A stretch of DNA of 64,000 bases, from NCBI GenBank assembly GCA_016946835.1, contig JACVTC010000024.1:140001-204000 (forward strand), in the 5' to 3' direction. The notes below the pieces were generated by a model that was not told the origin of the DNA, did no database searches, and saw nothing but the letters and a program-made list of their open reading frames with translations. Numbering within the stretch: position 1 is the first letter of the stretch; each line of letters begins with the position of its first letter. Positions 45,677-57,665 of the stretch are shown here, piece after piece. The stretch is from Neocallimastix lanati (nom. inval.) (taxonomy: Eukaryota > Neocallimastigomycota > Neocallimastigomycetes > Neocallimastigales > Neocallimastigaceae). Position numbers and translations under genes: made by a program.

Positions 45677-45968
45677 TAGTGCATTTCGGAACGTGGCTTA
45701 TATTATTTTTTATAAATTTTTATAAATATGAAATATTTTATTTTATTTTTTTAATCTTTTTTATTTTTTTTTCATTTTTTTTTATTTTTTTATTTTTTTA
45801 TTTTTTATTATCAAATATATATATATATAATTATGAAATTATTATAAAATAAAATATTTATTTAATTATTTATTTTTTTATTTATTTATATAAAAATATT
45901 TATATATAATACGCCATCTTAAAAATATGTGGCTTATATGTATTCACGTGCGGGTCCGAAATGCACTA
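45677..45968. mobile_element. MITE-like element with TA flank and 12-bp terminal inverted repeats
   Basis: Ends are TA-GTGCATTTCGGA at 45677-45690 and TCCGAAATGCAC-TA at 45955-45968, perfect inverted copies flanked on both sides by TA, the target site of Tc1/mariner-type transposons. The 292-bp segment is non-coding and AT-rich inside and holds two direct copies of GTGGCTTATAT near the ends. Size, inverted ends and TA flank fit a miniature non-autonomous element. Similar words nearby (GTGCATTCCTCAAAATGTGGCTTA at about 45521-45544; ATGTGGCAATT and GAAATGTACATTTGTGAAATGC at about 46070-46128) may be older related copies. Confidence 0.65.
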
Positions 45969-46249
45969 TTTCCAATATATTTATTTCAAAAATGATTTTT
46001 ATTATTTATTTAATTATTTATTTAATTATTTATTTAATTATTTATTTATTGGTTAAAAAATTATATAATAATGTGGCAATTATTAAAAAATAAAGCCACA
46101 GTGTGAAATGTACATTTGTGAAATGCTACATATTCAAAATAAAAAATAATTAAAATTCTATAAATAATTTATCTTTATTACACATTTTAATTTTTTTATA
46201 TTACGGATTAATTTTAATCATAATTATGATTACATTTTCAAAAAAAGTA

Positions 46250-46800
46250 GAATATATTTCAATATTATTTATTATTATTACTATATATTATTTATTTATT
46301 ATTTATTTATTATTTATTATTGATTATTGATTATTAATTATTTATTATTGATTATTGATTATTGATTATTGATTATTGATTATTAATTATTTATTATTTA
46401 TTATTTATTATTTATTATTTATTATTTATTATTTATTATTTATTATTTATTATTTATTATTTATTAATAAATACTCTTTCTATTATTATTTATTATTTAT
46501 ATATTGATTATTTAATTATTTATTATTTATTATTTATTATTTATTATTTATTATTTATTATTTATTATTTATTATTTATTATTTATTATTTATTATTTAT
46601 TATTATTTATTATTTATTTATTATTTAATTATTTAATTATTTATTATTTATTATTTATTATTTATATATTTATTATTTATTAAATAATTACTATTTTATT
46701 ATTGATTATTGATTATTGATTATTAATTATATATTATATATTATATATTATATTATATATTATATTATATTATATATTATTATATATTATGAATTATTTA
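46250..46800. repeat. ATTATTT / ATTGATT / ATATATT arrays
   Basis: Successive short-unit arrays: GATTATTGATT units (about 46320-46390 and 46700-46725), ATTATTT heptamers (about 46390-46660) and TATATTATATT units (about 46726-46790). Confidence 0.85.
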
Positions 46801-47344
46801 TTATTTATTATAAATAGTATTTATAGTATTTTAATAAATTTGGTATATGTTTATGTAGTATACTTTTCTTTCTTATACTAATGTTAAAAACAAATATATA
46901 TATATTTTTTTTAAATTTTGAATTTTATATTAGTTATTTTATATTTTATATTTTAGTAGCTTAAACCATATAATAAATACTTTTTTTTTTTTATTATTTT
47001 TTTTTTAAATTTTTATTATTTAATTTTCAGTTTTTATTGATAGTTATATAAAAATATTGAAAATATAATAAATATGTTTATAAAAAATATATTAATTTAA
47101 TTTATAAAATATATTACAATATATTATAATATATTTAAATAAAATTTGATTTTACTCTAAAATACAAAAAAAAAAAAAATGTATAAAACAAAAATAAAAA
47201 AAAAGTTTTTACATAAAAAGAAATTTAACTTTTAAAATAATTGTTAAAAAATAAAAAAAAGAATAGATAAATAAATAAATAAAATATATATATTTTTAAT
47301 TAATAAACATTAAATAATTAATAAATAATAAAAAAATATATAAA

Positions 47345-49695
47345 ATGCAAGATAGTGCTATTGTAATTAATGAAGAAAAGGTTTCCTTACCTAATAATGT
47401 AAAAAAGATTCCTGCTACTAATAATGTAAAAAAGGTTCCTGTTACTAATAATGTAAAAAAGGTTTCTGTTACTGAAAATAAAAAAATAGTTCCTTTAACT
47501 GATAATGTAAAAAAGGTTTCTGTTACTGAAAATAAAAAAATAGTTCCTTTAACTGATAATGAAAAAAAGGTTCCTTTTACTGAAAAGAAAAATATAAGTA
47601 TTGTATATGTTCACGGTTTTCGTGGAGGTAAAAATACTTTTTGGGACTTTCCAGAATTGTTAAAAAAATCAATGAAGACATACAATGTTGAAGTTAATAA
47701 TAAGGTATATTTTACTTTTTTGTAATTAATTTATATATATTATTATTTATATTTAAATTTTTATACGTTGCCTTTTTTATTTTTTATTTTTTAAATTAAT
47801 AATTTGCCCTTTTTTTTTTTTTAGTAAAATAAATATACTTAAATAAAATTCTTATAAAAATATAAAATATTAAGTTTAATTTTTTTTTTTTTTTTTTTAA
47901 TAAAGATCTTTGATGCTTTTGAAACAAAGGGTGAGTTTGATATAATTGTTAATAAAATTATTGATTGGATATATGAAAAAGCTGATAATGAACCTATTGT
48001 ATTAATGGGACATTCAATGGTAAATATGTTGATATATGCATTTATTTTTATGTTTTTAATATATATATTGTTTATAATTAATTTTTATATTATATAGTTT
48101 AATACAATTATCAATATCAATATCAATATCAATATCAATAACAATATCAATATATATTAATAAGAAAGCAAGAAAGAAATTTAAAATGAAATATAAAAAT
48201 TAATTATATATATATTTTTTTTATTAAAATTCATTTCTATAAATTTTTTTATTATTAATTTTTAGGGTGGTATTCTTGTTTCAGATGTTTTTAGGTATTA
48301 ATACAGATTTTAACAATAAAAATTTTTATTTAAAATTATCTTATTATTTTTTTATATAGCTAATAACTCTTATTATCAATATTACTAAATAGTAATAATG
48401 ATAATATTTATATATTTATATATTTATTTATTTTTTTTTTTTTAATGAATTAAAATATATATAAATAATAATAAATTTATAAAAAAAAATAAATTAATAT
48501 ATAAATAAATGAATTTGTATATTAATTTTATAAAATTATAATTTAAAATTTCTTTATATATATATAAATATATTTAAATATATATACATTAATAATTTTG
48601 TAATAATAAATTATTTATATTATATTATAATTATAAAATAATATTTATGATAATAATATTAGAAAAATTATGAAAGGTTCCATAGAAAAATATAAGGAAA
48701 GTACATACAAACCAAATATTATCGGTGTGTTTGGTTTTGATTCCCCATATTTCGGTCTTACAACATCAGCATATGGTTCTGGTTTAAGAAAAATTGGGGA
48801 AACTGTATCAGCTGTATCAAATATTGTTTCAAACTATTTTTCAAGTAATGATGATACAACCACTCAAACAGCAAATTCACCAAAAAGAGCTTCCGAAGCT
48901 AATAATCAAAATAATAATAATAATAAAAAAAGTGGATGGGGATTAGGTAATATAGTTTTAGGAGCTGCTGCTCTTGGTTATATGATATATAATAATGAGA
49001 ATGCTCGTGAAGCTGTTCGCGATCAGAGTAATAAACTTTTAGCTGAAAGTACTGAATATATTAATGACTATAAGGAATTTTTAGAACCATTATTAGATAC
49101 TAATGAACAATGTGCTAGAATTGATGATTTAATTAAATATATTAAGGATAGTACTGTCAATGGAAAAGAACAATTTATATTTAAAAATTATTATCCAGTT
49201 GTAAGTAAATTTTATCTTTTATTTTATTTTAGTTTTATTTTATTTTAGTTCTATTTATTTATTTATTTATTTATTTATTTTATTTTATTTTTATTTTATT
49301 TTTTTTTTATAAATAATAAATTATATAATAATAAATTATTGAAAATAAATTATTTGAAAATAAATATGTTATATATTAAATTATATTTATTTCAAAAAAA
49401 TTTTTTTTTTTTTATTTTCAAATTTATTCTATTATATTACTTTATATTTTAAAATATAACAAAAAAGACTATTGTAAAAACAGAAAATGGTTTAATCAAA
49501 CAGAACTTTATTTATTTACCAACTGAAAAAAATTATTTAAAATTCTTTGATGCAATTAATGGTGCTAAAAATTCAGTAGATGTCATCTATTCTCATACCA
49601 ATATGTTTAAATCTGAAACAAATGCTGAAAATGTTCAAAAATTAGCCAACAAATGTTCAGACGATTTATATCAACATATTAAAAATATAGTATAA
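47345..49695 (+). CDS. Alpha/beta-hydrolase (lipase/esterase-like) with N-terminal repeats
   Basis: Five exons: 47345-47704, 47906-48019, 48266-48294, 48663-49200, 49468-49695; all introns GT-AG; 422 residues, frame closing at TAA 49693-49695. The oxyanion-side motif VYVHGFRGG lies at 87-95 and the nucleophile elbow GHSMGG at 155-160 (Ser157), encoded across the exon 2/3 junction. A conserved segment NIIGVFGFDSPYFGL follows. These mark a serine hydrolase like the DUF676/lipase group acting on lipid or ester substrates; catalytic Asp and His cannot be assigned. No signal peptide, so probably intracellular. The first about 80 residues are tandem repeats of NNVKKVPVT and ENKKIVPLT type, charged and probably disordered. 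A Ser/Asn-rich insertion (about 215-245) and a Gly/Ala hydrophobic stretch (NIVLGAAALGYMIYN) interrupt the C-terminal half. Exon 3 is only 29 bp. Confidence 0.85.
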
Positions 49696-50388
49696 ATTAT
49701 TTAATATATATATATATATATATAGACTAATAATTATAATTGATTGATATGAGTAAAATAATATTAAATAAATAGTATTAGTTTTATTGTTATTTTTATT
49801 ATTTATATATACATATATATTATTTAAATAAATATAGATATATTTATAAGTATTTGTTATGATCATTAATATTATTTATTAAATAAAATTTAAAAATTAT
49901 ATATATATATATATTATTTAAATAAGTATAGATATAATTATAAATATTTATTATTATCATTAATATTATTATAAAATAAAATATTTATACATAAAATCAT
50001 TATTACTTTTATAAATTTTTACTTTAAAGTCATTTTTAAATTATAAGTATATTACTTTCATTTAGAAATATATATTAATTATTAATATAAATATTTATAT
50101 ATCTAAAATATTCTTAACAATTTTTTTTTTTTTATTTAATTCTTTAAAATATTAATATATATAAATTTTGTACATTATTTAAAAAATATATATATATTAA
50201 TTAAATATATAATTTTTTAATAGAGTATCAACTTTAATATTTATTATATTTTTTTTTATTTAAAATGTATATTTAGTTCTTATTCCTTACTCCCTTAAAT
50301 TCAAATTTTAAGATATATTTATTATCCATATTTGTCACATATATATTAGATTCATATTTAATAAGTCTATATAATGTATTTATGATAT
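49696..50388. other. Intergenic AT-rich DNA
   Basis: AT-rich with TA repeats; two related segments (about 49800-49880 and 49905-49985) share ATATTATTTAAATAA-TATAGATATA-TTATAA, a local duplication. No gene seen. Confidence 0.5.
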
Positions 50389-50439
50389 TTACGTAACATT
50401 TGAAAATTGATATAACGCTTTTACTTTTACATTATTTAT

Positions 50440-50443
50440 TATA

Positions 50444-50520
<77 letters not shown>

Positions 50521-50735
50521 TATTATATCTCTTTCCTTTATTATTATATCTCTTTCCTTTATTATTATATCTCTTTCCTTTATTATTATATCTCTTTCCT
50601 TTATTATTATATCTCTTTCCTTTATTATTATATCTCTTTCCTTTATTATTATATCTCTTTCCTTTATTATTATATCTCTTTCCTTTATCATTATATTTCT
50701 TTCCTTTATTATTATATCTCTTTTCTTTATTATTA
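50440..50735. repeat. ATT microsatellite followed by a 21-bp minisatellite
   Basis: About 20 ATT units (to about 50508), then about ten copies of the 21-bp unit TTTATTATTATATCTCTTTCC (about 50518-50735), nearly perfect. Because 21 is divisible by 3, two minus-strand frames stay open, reading YNNKGKR or IIKERDI heptads; this is most simply the repeat, though expression cannot be excluded. Confidence 0.9.
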
Positions 50736-50761
50736 TATATAAAATGATCAGAATTAAACAT

Positions 50762-51077
50762 AGTATTTGATCATCATGATTTGATATATCTCTATTATGT
50801 TTAACTGGGCAATTTATTGATTAATGACAAGATTTAAACATATTTTATATTGATAAATTCTTGATAATAATATAAAACTACTACTACAGTATTTCCGTTA
50901 TATCCATGTTTAGCTAAATGATGTATTAAAAACTTTTATCCATCGAAGCATGTTAATTAAGATTATTAAATTTATTATTTTTAATTTATTAATATTTTTT
51001 TTTTAATTATAGCTTTAATTTGTTTTTCAATTAATATTTTTTAAAACTATTCTAAGATATTATAGCATTATTATTTT

Positions 51078-51108
<31 letters not shown>

Positions 51109-51561
51109 TAATTTTAATTAATTTTTCAGTTAATATATTTTAAAACTATTCTAAAATATTATAGCATTAATTTTTTTTTTTTTTTTTTATTTTTTTTATT
51201 TTATTAATAATGATTAATAATTATATATCAACAACCAGACCTATTAAATATATATATTATTTTAATTAATATAGCCACCTTAACCAATTTATTAAGAGTT
51301 CAAACTAAGGTTTTATATTTTCATAATCTTATTTTATATGATATAATATTATATTAAATTAGTTCTTCATACTTAAATTGAAATAATTACTTGTTAGTCT
51401 TTTTTATATTTTACTAAGAAAATTATATTTTAACTTTTATACAACTTTTATATTTTTATACTATCTTAGAATAACATTTTATTGGTTCAATATTTATTAG
51501 AAATTTGTGTTAATTTTATCAATTGTCACTCTTCCTCAATGACTTTTTTGAGTTAGATTTG
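50762..51561. other. Possible 3' region of the copia remnant, with an internal duplication
   Basis: A segment of about 60 bp recurs: TTTTTCA(A/G)TTAATAT...AAAACTATTCTAA(G/A)ATATTATAGCATTA at about 51020-51075 and 51125-51172. On the minus strand TGTTGATATATAA (about 51218-51230), after a purine-containing stretch, could be the beginning of a 3' LTR, since copia LTRs commonly start TGTTG; no matching second LTR was found. Confidence 0.3.
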
Positions 51562-52154
51562 TTAATTTATCAGTTTGTTAATCTTCATTTTAGTAAGAAT
51601 TTTATTTCTAAATTTATCCTTTAATGAGTTGTTCAGATATTTAGTAAAACTATCGGGCTAAATTATTTTCTTACTTTAGATATGCCAATTTATTTTTTTT
51701 TTTTCTTTTTTTTTTTTTTTAGTAAAATCTCTAATGTGGTGGTATTCGATAATCTATATGCTTTGATTTTAAATTAATGGATTGGTTTTGATATCGCTGC
51801 CTTATTATCTATATTTATTTTAGCGTAATCAATCCTTATATTCAACACCCTTAAGGAAATTTATATACCAAAGACATTGTATAGCGTAATCGCTAACACT
51901 ATAATACTCTGATTCCTCTGTCGATGTAGCTACTACATATTGTAGTTTGGAACACCAACTTGTTGGTGACATTCCCATCATTAACAAGAAACTTGAGGTG
52001 GATTTTCTGGTATTATTGATATTTCAGGGCATAACCAGCTTCGACAAAGACTCTCAAGGTGCTATTCCTTGTAAAATTTATTGCATAGTTTTTTTTTTTT
52101 GGTTCTTTTCATGTATTTGAAGATCCATATTAAGTCGGATCAATCTTTTTAATG

Positions 52155-52192
<38 letters not shown>

Positions 52193-52660
52193 AACTTCTT
52201 TACTTACAGAAAAAAAAATAAATGGTCTCGTACAAACAGCAAGGTATAACAAATTGCCTACTGCACTTCTATAGACCGTTTCGTTTAATTTTTTTTTTTT
52301 TTTTATCTTATATTTTCTATTGGCCTTAGATTTCTTGCCGGTGTTCATGCACTTAGATTAGGTTGTATTTATTTTAGAATTTCTTTTTATATATATTCTC
52401 TCTGGTGGATGATGTAACCATCAATGCTTTTTTTTTTTTTTTTTTTTTTTTTCAAATATTAATTCAATAAGGAATCTATATTACATATATCTTTAATATT
52501 AAAATTGGATTGGGTTTTATCTGTTTCTTTACCTATATTACCTCTTCATCATTACCTGAAAACAGTATTGTCATCGACATATAAGGCGAGGATACATACT
52601 ATGTCTTTTTGTTCATTCTTCATGACATAAATACAAGATTGGCTTAAAAGTCTTCTGAAT
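51562..52660 (-). mobile_element. Degenerate Ty1/copia retrotransposon pol (RT-RNase H)
   Basis: Minus-strand frames, shifted by poly-T insertions and indels, give copia reverse transcriptase and RNase H in the right order. QSCIYVMKNEQKDIVCILALYVDD has its catalytic YVDD at 52570-52581. Then come SGNDEE (about 52545), YRSAVGNLLYLAVCTRP (about 52224-52275), SWCSKLQYVVATSTEESEYYSVSD (RNase H; ATSTEESEYY at 51901-51930), IDNKAAISKPIH, KSKHIDYR (51747-51770) and the pol tail FTKYLNN ending at TAA 51562-51564. Gag, protease and integrase are not visible, so it is truncated at its 5' side. Not active. Confidence 0.88.
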
Positions 52661-53235
52661 TTTATGTTTAATAACGTATTATTTAATTTTAGTGTAGAAA
52701 AATTTTCATTAACCTTTCAAAAGTTAACAATATACATTTTAATAATAATATCATCTTTTTTTATATTCTATTTAAAGAAAGTATAGAAAAACTATAAATT
52801 ATTTAAAAACAAATGTTTTAAATTGTTCATTATATTGATTTCCTGATGAATATATTATGACGTAGTATCTTTTAATTTTAAAAGAATGTTTTATAATTTA
52901 TTAAACTATAAAAAAAATTCTTTTAAGATAAAAACGAAAATATAGAATTATTTAAGATAATTATTAAAAATAACTCTATTTCTTTAAATAATAAAATGAA
53001 TATTATTTATACTCTGCTATAGAGTTCATGAATTTTCTCTATTAGAAAATTTATTAATTCGAATAATGGCAACCCTTAGAGGTAGAAAATTCTAAAATAC
53101 TGACATAGTCTTTGTTAAATAATATAAATATTATAATTTATGAAAATAATGTAATATACATTATTTTAATAATAATCAAGTTAAACATATTAATAGCCAT
53201 ACTAAATATGCTCATATATAAAAAATAACATAGAT
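52661..53235. other. Intergenic DNA between copia remnant and decayed PLC-like gene
   Basis: Moderately complex AT-rich DNA that may contain older remnants of either neighbour (for example about 53000-53100); no continuous frame recognised. Confidence 0.35.
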
Positions 53236-54517
53236 AATATACATATTAATAGAGTAGATCGAAATTATAAAGAAATTGAAACACTTATAGTAGAATCTAT
53301 TTCAAAAAAATAATGAATAATGAGACAGCTCAAAAAAAAAAAAAAAAAAAAAAAAAAGAGCATTAAATTTATTAAAAGTGTTCACTTTAATTAAACTATT
53401 TCCAATAAATGAAAAAGGAGAATTTTTTAGGTCTTAGTGCTGGAAGAGGTCATCCTTTTGAAATTTCTAAACTCTTTAATGCAATTACTACTGTAGAAAC
53501 AAATATGACTAATCAATATAATTCAAATTGTAGAACTGTATAAAGAAAAAGAGGATTAAATAATTTTTTATGTAATAAAAGTTAAAGTTAATAATTTTGT
53601 GATACTAAAAAAAAAAAGATAATTTGAATCAATTATTAGAAAAATTTTCAGAAAAAAATATTGATTTTAAAATTTCATTAGGTATAAATAAAATTGACGG
53701 TTATTATAATAAGTTCAAGAATAATGAAAATTTTAATGACTTTTGGAGTAGTTTATTTGATTTGTATAAAGAAAATAGCAGTAAATTATAATGAAAAAGA
53801 ACGCAAACAAATAATAAACAGTATCAATATAATTGTTAATGGGTATAAAAATATGATATCTAATTCAAAAAAAAAATAAAGATGTAAAGGTTAATGAAGA
53901 TAATATATTAAATTTAATTAAAGGTTTATATAACATTGTAGATTAATTTAAATAAAATTAATAATTTAAATATTATTGATTATAGTCAAGATTAAAAATC
54001 TAAATATTTTGGAGAAAAAATATTAGAAGTAATGAGAAAGGTTCTTAAAGTGTTAAACAAGTCTGTGAAAATTAAATTCAATAAAGAATAACCCGGTTTA
54101 GAAATATATCAAAAAGTATTGCAGATTCAGAAAATATAGATGAATTTAATTATAGATGATATTTTAGATAATTACTAGTATAAAATTGAAAAATTAGATC
54201 AAAAAATTAATTTAAGTGACTGTAAATATGATAATCCTGACAATTGTGCATTTTATGATTATGCTTATATATTTTCTAGTTATTGTTCTATGTCAAGTAA
54301 TGATTCAAATGAAATTAAAGAAATAACTAAATCAGAAAAAGGACTCTATTATAATATTGATGCTAATAATAAATGTTTTTTAACTCAATGGGGATGGTGT
54401 AATTATATATATGATTTAGTAGATGCTAATTGGATGACATGTATTGACGATGAATTAAAACTTAATCATATTAATATACCAGGCATTCATAATAACGGAA
54501 CAACTGATATAGTATAT
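53236..54517 (+). pseudogene. Decayed gene ending in a PI-PLC-X-like segment
   Basis: Collinear coding fragments: IDNIHINRVDRNYKEIETL (about 53230-53310), RALNLLKVFTLIKLFPINEKG (about 53357-53428), SAGRGHPFEISKLFNAITT (about 53440-53500) with an in-frame TAA near 53540, NIDFKISLGINKIDGYYN (about 53650-53715), KERKQIINSINIIVNG (about 53795-53850), SKYFGEKILEVMRKV (about 53998-54045), and finally an open frame from about 54170 to 54517. That last frame reads NWMTCIDDELKLNHINIPGIHNNGTT near its end, matching the N-terminal strand of PI-PLC-X/PLC-like phosphodiesterases (W...L.D...L..L.IPGTHDS.T). The catalytic barrel beyond this point is missing and the usual His-Asp pair reads His-Asn. Several TAA/TAG stops and frameshifts; non-functional. 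Confidence 0.6.
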
Positions 54518-54544
54518 TGATATTTTCAGAAAATAGAAAGTTAG

Positions 54545-54576
54545 ATATTTGATAAAGTTATGACTTTATCAAATAT
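54545..54576. terminator. Perfect 14-bp hairpin with TATG loop
   Basis: ATATTTGATAAAGT-TATG-ACTTTATCAAATAT followed by a T-run, 27 bp after the stop of the decayed PLC-like gene. It could shape an RNA 3' end or extrude as a DNA hairpin; a role as terminator is only inference. Confidence 0.4.
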
Positions 54577-55039
54577 TTTTTGATGATTTATTAAAAAAAG
54601 CATTATTAATTTTTCATCATTAATATTTCAATTAATTTGGCTTATTAGTATTCTTTAAAACTTTATCATACAATATTAAATATCTATAAATATTAAGATA
54701 ATGATTTTTTGTAATTATACTTTTTTTTTTTAAAAAAAAAATATACATTGATAATGATATATAATATTTATTGATAATTTTTTTTTTATTTAATTTCTTT
54801 TTTTTTTTTTTTTTTTTTTTTTAATTTTTATTATATATATATAATATATATAATTGATAATTTTTTTTATATATCATATATTTTTAATTTTATTATATAC
54901 ATTTTTATAAAAAAATTATAAATAATTTTTAAAATTTTTCAAAAGTTTTGGTTTTTATATATATATAACATATACATAACATATACATATATATATATAT
55001 TTATTTTAAAAAAAGAAAATTTTATTTTGAAAATATTTA
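54577..55039. other. Low-complexity spacer
   Basis: A/T-only DNA up to the left boundary of the inverted duplication; nothing coding. Confidence 0.45.
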
Positions 55040-55506
55040 TACTTATAATTCATTCTAATTTTTTTTTTTTGCATATACATATACATATATGTCCCTTTTC
55101 TTTAAAAAAATACCATATATATATATAAATTATAAGAATATTTTATATTATTTTTAAAATTTTTTATTTATTTATAATATAATAAAATTTACAATACATA
55201 TACAAAATATATCATTTTAATTTTTGTATATTAATTTGATAATAATATATAAAGCTAATTGATATTTTTTTTTTTTTATATTTGTATATAAATATTTTAT
55301 ATATAAATTTTAATAAATTTATATATATATATATTTTTTTTTAAAAAAAATATCTTTAATGTATATAACTGAATGATAATTTTTTTTTTTTAATAAAATT
55401 TTTAAAACTTTTCAAAAGTTTTAGTTTATATATTTTAATAATATATAATTGAATTTTTTTTATATTTTATTTTCTTAATTTTAATATATATTTATATATA
55501 TTAAAA

Positions 55507-55537
<31 letters not shown>

Positions 55538-55704
55538 TCTTTAAAAAAATAAAAATTATATTTAATAATTTTTAAAACTTTTCAAAAGTTTTAGTTTTAT
55601 AAGTTTTCTTATTTTTTTTTTTTTAAAAAAAAAATATTATAATTTGAAAATATATATTCATATCTATATATTTTTCCAATTTTTTTTGTATTTCCAAATT
55701 TTTT

Positions 55705-55739
<35 letters not shown>

Positions 55740-57665
55740 TTTTACCATTTGAGATCAATAATTAAAATATCAGCATTACCACATTCTAATAAGGTAGATT
55801 GATCATTAACATCATCATAACAAAATCCATAGGCTTTTCCAGTGACTGAATGATTGTGGAAGAATTGAGAATATTCATTATAAACAGTATTGCTTTTATA
55901 GTAAGTCGATGGATCTCTCCATTTGCTTGGTTCTGTAGCAATACCTCTATTAAATGCTGCACATAATTGAGCTTCAATAACTAATTCAATTCTTGTTAAA
56001 TCAGGATTGGATGAACTTCCTCTGTCAAAAGCACCTCTTCCTTCTAAAACATCTTGTGTTGATGGTTTATCAACAAAGAAAGTTCTATTGTCTCCAGATT
56101 TTCTGAAAACCATTCTGTTTCCTTCAACATGTCCTTCAAAACTTCCAGCATCACATTGGAAATTAAGATTTTCATGAGAATATTTACTCCAGAAAGTATT
56201 AATATAATCATCAAAGTAATCACCATAAGTTCTACCTTCATTGAAACTGGTCTTGCAAGGTGCCATAATTCTGTATTGATCAACTAGTGTTTTAAATGGA
56301 TCAGATACTGAACTTTTGAATGAATTGAAAATTTCATCTCTAGATCCCGTATCACCTTCCCAACGATCATAACTTCCATCAGTATTCATTAATCTAATCA
56401 TGTATGGGAAACTAAAGAAATCCACACGAGTAGTATTACCATGGAAAGTGATAGTTCCATTAATAGATTCAGTGGTGAATTCAAAGTATTCGAATAAAGT
56501 ATTAATGTTTGGATCGGTTGGATTATTTACATCAGGACCAGCATATCCACCTTCATTAAAAGTGATGTAAACTGGTTCACCATAACTGATATACATTCTT
56601 CCAGATTCTACAGCAGGAAGATGAACATATTTTCTATCAGATAATTTATGAATGATTGAAGAAGCGTAACGTCTATTACCTCTTGGAGTGGTAGCATCAT
56701 TAAGAGACATATCAGCTCTAATTAAATCTCCATTTAAATCTAAATAACTAAGTTCATGATTTTGATTTCTTCCAAGAACTACCCAATAAATTTCATCATC
56801 TCTCCAAGCTCCACCAGTCTTGTTATCAATTTGAATGACCATTTTTCCATTTTTCTTAGGAATGGAAGGATCTCTTTGTGGTTTTTGACCTTCAGGAGTG
56901 GCAGGATTAGTAGGAGTTCCATTATTATTTGAAGGTGGAGAATTATTTCCAGTTTCTGGTCCATAAACTAAACCTCCATTTTGACAATGATACTCTTTTG
57001 GACTGTAACATGCTCCATTACAACTTTTCATATTCACAGGACTATATAATTTTAATTATATAATATATATATTAATTAAATATATTTCATATAATTAATA
57101 TATATAAATTTATCAATTATCTTATTTTTTTCTTTTTTTTTTCCATAAATTTTTACCATAAAGTTCCGTTATCACATGTATATTCATTTGGAGAATAACA
57201 AGCTCCACCACAACTTTTTAAATAATTTGCTATATGTAAAATATATTTAGAGAGAGATAAATAAATTAATAAATTAATAATTAAATAAAATTAATTTAAT
57301 AATTTTTTTTTTTTATTAATTAAAAATATTAAATATTTTTATTATATAATAATAGTAATAATAATAATATATGTTATATATAAAAGTAAAAACATACGAC
57401 ATTGAGCCAATGTTAATCCAATAGCTGAAACAAAAGTGAAAAGATTTAATAATTTCATTATTTTAAATTTATTTTTTCAAAAATAAAATTTTAAAAAAAA
57501 TTAAAAAAAAAAAAAAAAATAAGTTATAAAAAATTGAAAAAACAAATAGATTAAATATTTATTAAATTTTTAATAAATATAATATTTATTTTTAAATTTA
57601 AAAAATTAAATATTAGAAATATGTTAAGTACTTTTTACTTTCTTTTATACTTTTTTTTTTTTTTT
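55040..57665 (-). repeat. Left arm of the 2.6-kb inverted duplication
   Basis: Matches about 60318-62830 in reverse complement across a whole gene with promoter-proximal and 3' flanking DNA. Outside the coding exons the arms differ mainly by microsatellite and homopolymer length. The shared downstream words AAAACTTTTCAAAAGTTTTAG (two copies in each arm) show that the match continues well past the stop codon. Outer and inner boundaries are approximate. Confidence 0.9.
55742..57458 (-). CDS. GH64 beta-1,3-glucanase with two CBM52-like modules (copy 1)
   Basis: Three exons on the minus strand: 57398-57458, 57157-57229, 55742-57041, GT-AG introns of 168 and 115 bp, 477 residues. Signal peptide MKLLNLFTFVSAIGLTLA. 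Two short Cys-rich CBM52-like modules follow (SCGGACYSPNEYTCDNGTLC and SCNGACYSPKEYHCQNGG), a family that binds beta-1,3-glucan, then a Pro/Asn/Thr linker. The GH64 thaumatin-like catalytic domain runs from about 105 to 477 (WRDDEIYWVVLGRN, RMYISYGEPVYITF, GGYAGPDVNNPTDPN). By family analogy Glu232 in FEFT and Asp252 in TRVDFFSF are the catalytic acid and base. Secreted; cuts beta-1,3-glucan such as laminarin, callose or fungal wall glucan. No dockerin, so free enzyme. Differs from copy 2 at residue 327 (Thr here, Ala there). Confidence 0.93.

Larger units (their letters stand above)
41826..47344. other. Large low-complexity intergenic region
   Basis: About 5.5 kb without a supported gene: AT-rich DNA, several pentamer and ATT-type arrays (listed separately), a MITE-like element at 45.7-46.0 kb and scattered complex islands (about 43690-43930, 44450-44640). 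The first few hundred bases hold the GH95 5' region. Confidence 0.5.
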
